Of a stretch of DNA of 64,000 bases, positions 25,001 through 35,413 are shown piece after piece (positions within the stretch are counted from its first letter, which is position 1; each line of letters begins with the position of its first letter). The stretch is taken from the NCBI GenBank assembly GCA_024336345.1, contig JANFOG010000006.1, positions 992,001 to 1,056,000 on the forward strand. The letters run 5' to 3'. Made by a program: the position numbers and the translations under genes. The stretch comes from Mariannaea sp. PMI_226 (Eukaryota; Ascomycota; Sordariomycetes; Hypocreales; Nectriaceae). The notes beneath the pieces were generated by a model that was not told the DNA's origin, ran no database searches, and was given only the letters and a program-made list of their open reading frames with translations.

Positions 25001-26550
25001 AGAACAAGATGCCGATGGCCCTCGTCATCTTCTTTGGTGGACCAACGTAGATGCATGGCCTCAGCAAGATCCTGAACGAATTTTCGATCAGCAGCCTTTA
25101 GGTCTGTTCCAAGGTCCAACATTTCATTGGAGCGTGTGGAAATATATGGGCGAAGCTTTTGTTTCCAAAGATCTCGCTGCGTCGAGGTAATGATAAGTTG
25201 GCCGGCCTTGGATGTCTTGTTACCAGCACCATATTTGGCCTCCATTTTCTTCTCCATTTGCTTCGACGCAAACCATTTTTCATCCGACATTTCCAATTCA
25301 AACCCTTGAATTTCCAGATTCGACAGCTCTTTGAGCAGAGTCTGGAGACGGGGAATGTTGATGACACCGTTCTCGTTTATGTAACCGTCACCCTTGGGGA
25401 GAATAGACTTATATATCTTAAACATATTGGCTAAAGCTCCTTCGTTGATGTGCAGTCCGGGAAGATTTGGCAAGAAATCGTTGCCGACGAAGAAGGCCAT
25501 GAGGATAAAGTCATCAATGACCCTCTCTAGATCAAAAGGGAAACTTAACGCTCCCTCTTCTTTTAGCTCTTGAAATTCCATCTCAAGATACTCTCGTACG
25601 ATGCAAAGATGTAGGAGATAGAAATTTTGGTGCTCCAATTCCTTAGACTTGGTGTGGGAAGTCTTTGAACTTCGGCCAAAGGTAACCTCCTCTCGGAGAA
25701 GGCAAAAGTGAGGGTCATGACTGAGAAGTCCCAGCATGATCAAATCAGCATCGAGACCGTAGAGACAATGTCGCACATTGGCGTTGTAGCCAGGTTGAGC
25801 CTTAGCATTACGGATATATTCCATAATCTTGTGCTCTCCCTCGCCTGGGACTTCATGACCAGAGAGTACAATCTCGCAACCCTGCCAGTCGGAATCTTCG
25901 GATACCTTCTTGTTGACAAAATATCTCAGCTGCTGAGATAGCTTAGCCATGAATTCGGTTCCTATGTCATGTTAGCGATCCACACAAAGAGAGGGGACTC
26001 TGGTCAAGCGAACCAGGAGTAATGCAGTTGCTATCGAATGGCTCCTCCTTAGGAAGTTCGACGCCTTCTCTGATAGCCTTTTCTCGGGCCTTTTCCGCAT
26101 CAAGGGCGGTTCGGAAACGTCGAGCACGTTGCTGATTCATCTTGGCACGAGGGGCGACACCGTCGATAGCCATGAAGAAGAGCTGTTTCGGCTTGATTTT
26201 GCCGAATAGGTGTTCGATGTAGTTGAATATTCGTATGAACATTTCTTCTTCGCTCAGTCGGAAGGAAACATCTTCGCCAGCATCTTTGTGCGTGCAATTA
26301 TGGATGATACCATTCATATCCAGCTATGTCAACTATTAGCGAGGAGGGAGGCGAGGACGTTTGAGGAGATCGAACGTAAAGGCAGTCGAACTCGGGTATT
26401 CGGTTCTCTGCGATGAGTTGGGAGATTGCAGGATATCGCTCAGAGAGCCATCTGAAGAACTTGGGGACACTGCGACAGACGAATCAGGGTCAGCAAGAAG
26501 ATTTCAAACCGGGCACATCGATCATTCTGGGTGGGAAGCACATACCCCAT
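22071..26550 (-). CDS. xrn1: Cytoplasmic 5'-3' exoribonuclease Xrn1
   Basis: Degrades decapped mRNA in the cytoplasm and P-bodies. Five exons: 26550-26546, 26469-26376, 26323-26014, 25961-24642 and 24586-22071, giving 1414 aa. The spliced N-terminus MGVPKFFRWLSERYP and the run LDMNGIIHNCTH are XRN signatures. Further nuclease motifs are GHEVPGEGEHKIMEYIR, LYGLDADLIMLGL and FVGNDFLPNLPGLHI. APLIS-DVIKGVGADMNF, joined across intron 4, followed by PYQQLMGVLP, fits Xrn1. The large C-terminal half carries the Xrn1-specific beta-barrel/SH3-like domains and ends in an RGG/RGRG-rich tail. The length also favours Xrn1 over nuclear Rat1. The first coding exon is only ATGGG. Introns 2 and 3 are each 52 nt and both use GTTCG donors. 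The gene is divergent from hat2. Confidence 0.96.
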
Positions 26551-27357
26551 GGTTACAGGCGGAGGGCAATTTTCAGCCCACGGAACAATTTAAAACAGGC
26601 AGGTATAAGCAGATTCGAAGAAAGAGCCCAGATGAAAAGGGTGCTGAACGTATGAAAGACTGGTCGCGGATGTGAGAAGCTAGATGCTAAGAAATGCACC
26701 GATCGGAGCTCCGGTGCGGGAGAAGAAACAATAGGAAGAAGCAAGAAACCCGACAAAGTGTCCTTCGGATGGAAGAATGAGGTTGTGAGCCCAAGGTACA
26801 GGATGAGGAGAGGGGAAAGAAAGAGAGGAGCAGGTAGGTGTAAGTTCCCAAGGGGACATTGATGCTGGCTGTGAAGTTGGAGCCACAGCTGGAGGTTGGT
26901 GGGGCTGATATTGGGCGGAACGCGGGCATTTTCTCTGGCCGGCGAGGGGCGTTGCGTTTGGTCTCTTTCACTACGTGGGGAACCTGCCCATAACTCAATG
27001 AGTCAATGCCGAGCTGCACTAGCCACATGCCTACACGCACCCACACACGCCCACACTGCAGAGTGCACAGTGGGTAGGCGGTATACACACATGTGGCTGG
27101 CCCTTACTGCTACGCCACATTCTGGGATTGCACCTATTAACGCGCCACTACGCGCGAACCCTTCTCTCGTTTTGTGAAAGCCAGCTCCACAATCTGCAGC
27201 CGCGCCGCGCATCATCTTGCAAGCTCCGGCCTCTTCATCTACATCAAGCCGCTTTATCAACATTTGTTTGCCTGACCAGCAGCCGCTCTCACTTTGCATC
27301 TCCAATCCAACGAACAATTCAAAGCTTGGGCCGAAAAGAGCTTCTAATTAAATAACC
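26551..27357. promoter_or_regulatory. Divergent promoter region of xrn1 and hat2
   Basis: About 800 bases between divergent start codons. The xrn1 side is CT-rich on the minus strand. Sequence near 27030-27060 is rich in CACAC/CCCACAC. No gene is supported. Confidence 0.5.
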
Positions 27358-29000
27358 ATGGCACCGGCTCAAGCTGCTGATCGCGATCCGGATGGTGAGA
27401 TTTATTAGCTGGGCATCCAGCCTGCCACTGGAGTCTTTCGCCAATACCCAGGAATAGTTTGGCTCACCAATTCATAGTCGATATGACCCATGAGGAAGAG
27501 GATGATCAAGCTGAGCGTCTCATTAACGAAGGTAACACTCCCTTACCAGACACTTTTACTCAGTATGCATCTCCTTCTGCCTCTTGCTAACATACATTGC
27601 AAGAGTACAAGACATGGAAGAAAAACAGCCCGTTCTTGTACGACATGATTCTAGGGTGAGAATTCTTATCGCATCAAGTTTCTGGGACGATCATTCAGCT
27701 CACAGTCTTAGGACGGCCCTAACTTGGCCAACTCTTACTGTCCAGTGGTTCCCTGATGTCAAAGAGCCTGAGAATCAGAACTACCGAATGCACCGTCTCC
27801 TACTTGGCACCCACACATCTGATGAGAGCCCAAACTTTGTCCAGATTGCTGACGTCCAAATCCCCAAGGCCGTGACACCTAGGCCTGAAGATTACGACGG
27901 TGAGCGTGGCGAGATTGGCGGCTACGGCAAGGGACAGGTCGCTGCCATCAAGTGCGACATTGTCCAAAGAATTGAGCATCCTGGTGAGGTCAACAAGGCC
28001 CGATACCAGCCTCAAAATCCAGATATTATTGCTACATTCTGCGTGGATGGCAAGATTCTCATTTTTGATCGAACAAAACATCCACTTCAGCCTGCTTCAC
28101 TCGGCAAAGTCAATGCTCAGGTAGAGCTTGTTGGTCACAAGTCAGAGGGCTTTGGCCTTAACTGGAACCCTCACGAGGCCGGGTGCCTGGCGTCTGGTAG
28201 CGAGGACACTACAATGTGCCTCTGGTGAGTCCTTTTAGCCACAAAAATAAAGTGGCCGGTTTGTTCTAACTGAAGACAGGGATCTCAAGACATTAGAGAG
28301 CGATGCTCGCATTCTCAAGCCTGCTCGACGATATACTCACCACACCCAGATTGTCAACGATGTTCAGTACCATCCACTTTCTAAAAACTTCATTGGCTCT
28401 GTTTCGGATGATCAAACTCTTCAAATCGTCGATGTTCGTCACAGTGACTTTACCAAGGCCGCCTTGGTCGCGAAGCGCGGTCATTTGGATGCTATCAATG
28501 CTCTAGCTTTCAACCCCGCGTCAGAAGTGATCGTCGCCACCGCTTCTGCAGACAAGACAATCGGTCTTTGGGATCTTCGAAACCCCAAAGAGAAGGTTCA
28601 CACTTTAGAGGGACACAACGATGCCGTGACCTCCTTGGCATGGCATCCTACTGAGGCCGGTATTCTGGGAAGTGCAAGCTACGATCGAAGAATCATCTTT
28701 TGGGACATTACCAATGTCGGCAAAGAGCAGCTTCCTGATGACCAGGACGATGGTCCCCCTGAACTGTAAGTCACACCTTGTGAGAAAAGCAGCTTGGACA
28801 ACTGAAGGGCTAACAGAAGGTGTAGACTTTTCATGCACGGTGGCCACACAAATCACCTGGCAGACTTCAGCTGGAACCCCAATGAGCCTTGGCTTGTGGC
28901 CAGTGCTGCTGAAGACAACTTGTTGCAGATCTGGAAGGTCGCGGATGGTGTTGTAAGCAAAGACGACGGCGATCTGCCTGTCGATGAGCTCGACCGATAG
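27358..29000 (+). CDS. hat2: Histone acetyltransferase type B subunit 2 (RbAp46/48-like WD40 protein)
   Basis: Hat2 binds histone H4 and supports Hat1 in acetylating newly made H4; the same family also serves other chromatin complexes. Six exons: 27358-27394, 27478-27531, 27604-27655, 27712-28224, 28280-28765 and 28826-29000, giving 438 aa. The N-terminal helix (HEEEDDQAERLINEEYKTWKKN) and SPFLYDMILGTALTWPTLTVQW are diagnostic of the family. Beta-propeller repeats follow (GFGLNWNPHEAGCLASGSED, TASADKTIGLWDLRN, SLAWHPTEAGILGSASYDRR), and the C-terminus has DFSWNPNEPWLVASAAEDNLLQIW. All introns use GT..AG and are short. Fungal genomes may hold more than one RbAp48-like gene. I favour Hat2 by overall similarity, but an Msi1/CAF-1 assignment cannot be excluded from sequence alone. 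Confidence 0.93.
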
Positions 29001-29772
29001 ATGAGGTGGAAGTTCGTAGGGAAGAGTCGATCTTCATAGGATGAGGAGGCGCAGCAGCTCTGGCAACAGTGGCAACCAAGGACAGAGTTGCCTCTTAAAA
29101 GGAACAGCGAGCTATTTGAGTCAAGGGGGTGGGGGTGGGGAGCCCTGGAGATTCCCATTTACCAGAGGATAAGGAGTTGATAGGAGACAAAAACGATAAT
29201 ATTATGCACCGCTGGTGGCACTGCCCTTCATTACCTACCTACCTTGGCCGATGGAGTCCCGAGTTGAGTACCTTGAATGTGTTGAATACTAACCCTCGTT
29301 TGGCTTCGTCAACTACCAAAGCGAAATTGCCAGCTGGCTGCACATGGCTCATTCTCAGCGAATCACCCATCACAATATCAGCTGGGTTTCATTTTCCACG
29401 ACCTATTTCGTCATTTCCTATTGGTCCATATTGATCTTTATTACTCTCCATTGTTCTCCATTGCGCTGCATTGTTCTCTATTGTTGCTGGTTTCCCTTAT
29501 TGCTGCCTGCAACCGCTCTTTTGCCCTCCTCGTTCCGATCCTTACAAACACCACACCCAACCCTACCTAAGCTTATCTCTTCAACCTTCTCAACTTGAAA
29601 CCCTCGTCAGCAAACGTTACTCTTTTCAAACAAACAGTACAGATTCGGCTCCATCTCCTTCTATTGCTACAGTTACAAGGCGACGATTGACCTAGTTGGT
29701 TGATTCACTTCTCAGTGAGCAGCCGTTCATCCAAGGCTTCTCCAGGCGACTCTCCACACTTCTCTTTCAACC
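29001..29772. other. Intergenic: hat2 3' UTR and CT-rich leader of the F-box-like gene
   Basis: The second half (about 29400-29770) is pyrimidine-rich and carries loosely repeated CATTGTTCTC units near 29445-29490. It is probably the promoter and 5' leader of the downstream gene. Open frames here are composition artefacts. Confidence 0.5.
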
Positions 29773-32700
29773 ATGTCTGAACCTCAGCGGCCACCAACTA
29801 GCGAGTCTGAGGAGGAGGTAGATGATCCAGCCCCTGGTCAAGTCGAGCCTGACGGCATCGTTCGCAGAGCGCTGCTTCATGGATTAAGCTCTGATGACGC
29901 TGAACTGTTCTCTCGCCTCGCCGTCCGACAGCTACTTGAACTACAGATCCGAAAACCAGGTATCCAAGCAATCTCATCGACAAAGCTTGCTGAGCACCTC
30001 AGGGCTGCGGCTGGAAAAAGAAACGATCGAGAGTCCCGATTCGCAGCTCTAGGCTCCCTCGTAGATACCTACGACGCCCAGGGGGAAAGCGATGTAGAAG
30101 TTGTGCCGCCTGATATTTTTGGAGACAACTTTGAAGAAGGGCTCTACGACGAGCAACGCATAAACCGATACCGATTCGATGACAAGGAACTGGAGAAGTG
30201 GTTCGGTGGTAATGACGGGTACCAGCTCAAAATCGAAAATGAGTTTGCCAAGCTCAGCCTCAAAGTCCCTGGAACAGACCTCATCTCCGGGCTCTGTCAA
30301 CACGTCGAACTGGCGGTCGAACTAGGCAAACATCTTGGCCCCAAAGACATCATTAGTCTCTACTCAGTCAGCAAGACATTCAACAGGGTCATCAGTGACA
30401 ATCTACTATCCTCCATCCGTACGTGGATTAATTACCAGGCTCCAGAGGCTGGCAACATCTTCAACTTCAAGTATTACCAAAACGCCCTCACCTACGACCC
30501 AGTTGGCCGGTCTTGGGAAGGCAAGGGAGCAGGCGTCGAACACCATTTCCACCTACCACCCGTACGATTGACCCCTGGTGTGAGATATCTCCAGCTCGTT
30601 TTAGGTCGCCATCGCTACTGCAAGGACATTATTGCAATCATGGCTCGCAATGGCCACCGAATGCCCAAGACCATGTACAGCACCCTCCTTCGCCTATGGT
30701 TTCTGAATGAATTGGCCACAACGCGGCAGAGGATTGGTTGGCTGAAGAATAAGGAGATTTGGACCGAAGAGCATCTCTACAATGCTCAATTCCTCTTTGT
30801 AAAGCTCTTAATGCACTTCAATGACCCAATCTATGGTCCTTCGAGCCACAGCCTCCTTCGGGTTTTCCTGGGCCAGAAGGGGCTGTTCCGTCTGTGGCAG
30901 CTGCTTTTGTGCAAGAAATGGAGAACTCTCATTGAAATCATGGAACTCACTACGTGGTACGACAGTCGACCTACGCTCGGAATGATGCAGTCGCACACAG
31001 ACGAAGATGGCCACATGTATGGTGTGCCCCTGGCTACAGTGGGGAGCGGCCATCGTGAAGGCTGGGGAGCTGGAAACAAGCACTTGATGAGGCCTGATGA
31101 ACTCATCCCCGTCGAAGCAGTCAGACGCGGCCTTCGTCTCGATGAACATATCATGGATATGCTTGTGTGGGGCTATATTGATTTCGAGACTGGAGAGAAT
31201 CTCGTGCCAACCGAGGAGGAAATGTACATCTCCGACTCAGAGAACGCTCTTGCTCATATGGATACGCGACGCCACTGGCGTCGTAAGCATGTTCTGAAGA
31301 AGCGCTGGAACGAGCTCAGTCCCAAGCAAAAACAATCAATCATAGACGAGGAACAGGACGATCGCCTCAGGGCCCTGCAATTCTGTGGTCATGAAGATGA
31401 CGAGCCTGAGGATGGCGAGTAGGACTCTTCATCGTCAAATTATTCTCCTGAGGATGAGATTAGACGCGGGTTCATGATGCGTCCATATCGTCCAGCTGCT
31501 TCTAAGGTCCCCAAGCTCAACGATGGTGTTGAGGCCTGGAAGCGATACATTCGAGAGTCCCTGCTTGGAGCAGGTGTAGCCCCGGAAATAAGCGAAGACC
31601 ATGAGTTGATGAATCAAGCAACAATGGAGTATGCCGATTGCGAGATTGATTCAAAATGGGACTGGGCGGCATGGCTAGAGGGTCGTTGTGTATCCGTGGA
31701 TACCAACGATGAAGACAATGATGGTGATGACGAAAGGGAGAGCGACAATGAGAATACTGAGATCAGCGACAATAACCACGGGAATGATAATGACGACGAC
31801 GACGATGATGACGACGGTGATGACGCCGGCAATGACAAATACAATAACAACAATAATGAAGGAAGCCTGCCAGAAGACAAGGGCAATAGCGCTGGCGGCG
31901 ACAACGGAGGCCGTCACAGAGGCGGAGAAAGCGATGCAAAACGGGATGCCGGAAATGATAGCCAAGAAACTTATTCCCAGCACGCAGAAGATGAGGAAAT
32001 GAAAGACTTACAGGGAGATATTAGTGACAATGCTGGATCGGACAGTGATGTCCAGGACGGCGACTACGTCCTCGAGGACGCAGTCGAAGAGTCTGAACTC
32101 GAGAGCGAGCAGGAAGTCAACAATGGTCGTGAACATACACCACTCGCTGGCAATCAGAGTCAGTATCATCCAGTCCTGCCCAACAAAGTCCCCTTCACTG
32201 TGCAACTCGAGAACCTCCCAGCGAGTCAGTTCAACCCAAGTCATCCACTGGAGGAGTACGGGGCCAGTCTTCAGAACCGCTTCCAAGGAATGAATATCCT
32301 GTCCAGCTCTCGTACACAATCGACTCGAGATAGATTGCAAATATGTGCGGGCCCCAAAGCGAATCAACCTCTGCCGGGACCTTCCCGAGCTCCAATCACC
32401 AAGATATCAGTGCAGCATCCCACTGGGCGAGTTGTAAGCTACACGCACGGAACCGGGAGCCAGAGAGTTATCCAACCTGTACGGCAGTTTCCTGGTCGGC
32501 TCCCTCAGCCGCTGATACCAAACACCGCACGGCTTGGGTTCCAGCAGGATGACGGGAGCCGGCCAGACGGGCCAGGCGCGCCAAGGATCCCAGGTCAAAT
32601 GAATAGTCGACAACGAATGCTTCACCGAGCCAATCAAGTCGCATTTGCACAGGCGCTCGGCGAAGCAGAAATTTTGGAGGAAGACATCTCAGAGGGAGGA

Positions 32701-33219
32701 GACCTCCCTGTATACTCCACTCAAAGAGCGCGACTCGAAGCGGCAGGACAAGGACTTCAACAAGTGTACGATAGGATAGCTACGGGCCATGCATTTGACG
32801 ATACGATGCACACAAGCGTGCCCTTCTTCCTTCATCAGGGACAAGGGTCGCAAGGAGGAGGCTTCATGACGCTCCCACAAGCTCACGTTAATCCAGCTAC
32901 ATCAATTCACCAGCCCAGTTTGACAGAGCGATTCCTTCAATCCCGAGCCGGATACGCACCAGCACCTCGGATCACACTGCAACAGTTACAGGAAGAGCGA
33001 GATGCAGCTCTTCAGGCCAATCCTGGCAATGACACAGTATCCCAGCCGCAGCAGCAAGCTGTGATGCAACTGCAGCAAGAAGCTCAGAACGAACAACTCA
33101 CACTGAACCAGGGATTCCACCATCCAGCTGCTCAGGGACAGGGCATGGAGATTCAGTCTCTACAGGTTCAAGGACAGCAACCACCTCAGGGTACTATACT
33201 CTACGGAAGTCAACCGTAA
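29773..33219 (+). CDS. F-box-like protein of unknown function, frame interrupted by one in-frame TAG
   Basis: From ATG 29773 (ACCATG context) the frame runs 549 codons to TAG at 31420-31422. It then stays open in the same frame for about 598 codons to TAA at 33217-33219. The first half has an acidic start, then GPKDIISLYSVSKTFNRVI, which resembles an F-box helix set, and a helical region with LLRVFLGQKGLFRLW. The second half starts WKRYIRESLLGAG, has a long Asp/Glu/Asn tract (about 31690-31860) and ends Gln-rich. Both halves have coding-like composition, so I treat them as one gene. The TAG may be edited (UAG to UGG), skipped with a 45-nt intron (31419-31463), or be a real truncation; then the second half might start at ATG 31474. 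The 3' end may extend through an intron (33216-33298) to 33401. I do not recognise an orthologue with known function. Confidence 0.65.
31396..31433 (+). promoter_or_regulatory. Possible hairpin enclosing the in-frame TAG
   Basis: GATGACGAG (31396-31404) can pair with CTCTTCATC (31425-31433): five pairs, one C/T mismatch, then three pairs. TAG at 31420-31422 lies in the 20-nt loop. UAG in a hairpin loop is the preferred context of A-to-I mRNA editing reported for Fusarium and Neurospora. A short stem like this can also arise by chance. The functional reading is inference. Confidence 0.3.
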
Positions 33220-35413
33220 GCTCCTTGCGTTATTGGTCACCAATAGTCCAACGTCTCCTCTCGATCTTGCGGGGTCACTGAGATACTGCACTTTTTAGTG
33301 ACTCCTGTTGCTTCGCAGGTCGATTCTATTGGAGGTACACTGACTTTAGGAAGGGACTGGACGATGGAGACCATGAGGCATCAAGTATGGACAGAATATG
33401 AATCTTTTGGCACAGGAATTAACGCAGGATCGCCTCACGAGAGAAAATTAGTCTTGAAAAAGGGTGTTGGGGAGATGATTAGAACAACTACGCCATTAGG
33501 TAGCAAATTAAGCAATCCAAACTCTTTCGCCCAACCTCTTCTATGCCCTGCCCTGCCTCATCATTTTCTGAGCTACGCCGCGAACGGGAGTGTAGACTTG
33601 TGCATATGTGTGTATGGATATACTAATGTGTTTGTGTATTCTGAAGTTTATGCCCCTTCTTCATGATGCTGCACCAACAACTCAAAGAAGAGAGGACTCC
33701 AATATGCATAAAAATGCAAAAATGCATACATATCTATCTATCTTCTTGAACATCATTGCATACCAAATATGCATCATCTGTGACACCAACGAGAGAATAC
33801 ATGCCCCAGAAGAGTATGACCTATCAACAAAAAAGGGGAGGATGAATGAATGAAAGAACAAGAAAATAAAAACTTAGTACGATCAACGTCGACCAGGTAA
33901 TGAACAGCACAGCCTCCAGCTCCAAAGAAAACCCTACATCCCAGGTCAACCCACCCCGTCATATCCTAACTTATCCTTGTACCCTTATCCCAACCCAAGA
34001 CCTGATGAGCCGGTCCAGTTCAGCCTGATTCTTCTTTCACCCTCTTCCTGTTCCGTGTTTCCCACCTGAGCCATACACGCCATCCAATCTTCGACTCCCG
34101 TCCACCCTTCCGACCAACACGCACGAGAGAACTTTTTTTCAGACAATGGTAGTGAATACAACAAAGAGGGAGAAAAGAAGAGAAAAAAAAAGAGGAAGCC
34201 CCAATTTTGAATTTTTTGCTGGTAGGTTGAATCCTCGTTTTTTTTTTCGACAGACAAAAGGAGAGGAGAAGAGTTGTCTATACAGCCTTCTCTCTCTCTC
34301 TCCCTTTCTCACGGGTTTAATAAAAAAAAAAGGCCTGCCAGCAAGCAGAGCAAACAAGATATAAAAAACCATGCCTTTGTTTGAGAGAGAGATTTTGTTT
34401 TCCCTTTGCACTCCCCGACTCCTCCCGTCCGCCAGTCCCCTAAAATATACCCCCAGTTTGCGTGTCCTGCCACCGGCTCCCCAGCTCCCGTGCGTCCCAA
34501 AACAAAGAATCGATCGAAATGAAAAAGACGAGAATACAAGAAAGAAAAAAAAGATTGAAGCAAATCCACAAATTGTGATATAAGATAAGGGGGGAGAGGG
34601 TTGTGAGTAAGTGCGATGAATTGTTATTGTGCGGGGGAGGGGCATAGGAAATATGAAGAAGAAAATGACATGAGAGAGAGAGAGAGAGAGATGAAAGAGA
34701 AGGAGAAATAAAAGGGGTGAGTAAGATGGTAAAACGAGGGAAGATGGGGAGGGATGACAAGATAGAAAGAAGACCAGTTTGCCAGGTCACCAATGGGGAC
34801 ACCAGCGAAACTAGATATTTGAGTCACACACACAAAGGCCAAGATATACCCTTAACACTCCCCTTCGCTATGCACCCAACCATCCGGAACCAGTTTTCCT
34901 GCAAAACAACCCCCCTCCCCTTCCGTCCCATTAAGCCTGGCCGTGATCCCGCCATTGTTGAAAGATCAAGGAAAGAAAGAGAAGAAAAGGATCACGAACC
35001 GAGCCAGCAGAGACCCTAGCAAATTCCCCCCCAAAACCAAGTACCGATAAAGCCTCCTCAGCCTTTCCCAATGAGCAGCCCTGGCATTGACAAGGTAGTC
35101 ACTTTTGTCTTCCATCCTTTCAAAACAGAAAAAAAGAGAAAAAATAAACTGGACAAATCCCGCCTGAAATATTGCCGACACTCCGATCCTGGTCTTCCGA
35201 AACCAATACACACCCCGCCTACCTTTGCTCAAGAGAACAACCAAGTCCAGGTGATATTTGCCCAAGGTCAAATGCTCTATGTTCATCATTCCAAAATTCG
35301 TCTTGCGCAACAAATAAGTAACATAGTCGTCCCTCACCCTCAGGCTAATCATGCCAATCTAAGGAAGGCGTGTATACAGCACTCTTTGGCTGTAGCGAAA
35401 TGTCGTGTTATAT
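33220..35413. other. Intergenic, convergent flanks of the F-box-like and nrp1-like genes
   Basis: 33299-33401 may be a last coding exon of the upstream gene (see that entry). The rest is low-complexity and AT- or purine-rich, with several poly-A/T runs, and should include two 3' UTRs. Open frames at 33985-34842 on the minus strand are Phe/Leu/Ser-rich composition artefacts. Confidence 0.5.
34673..34690. repeat. GA dinucleotide repeat
   Basis: An uninterrupted (GA)n run in non-coding DNA, read directly. Confidence 0.7.

Noticed and set aside
31614..31983. Ser- and Val/Ile-rich minus-strand frames opposite the acidic tract
   Set aside because: Complement of GAT/GAC/GAG repeats encoding the Asp/Glu tract of the plus-strand gene.
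34139..34645. Phe/Leu-rich minus-strand frame that resembles membrane protein
   Set aside because: Translation of A/G-rich low-complexity DNA; hydrophobicity comes from poly-T on the minus strand.
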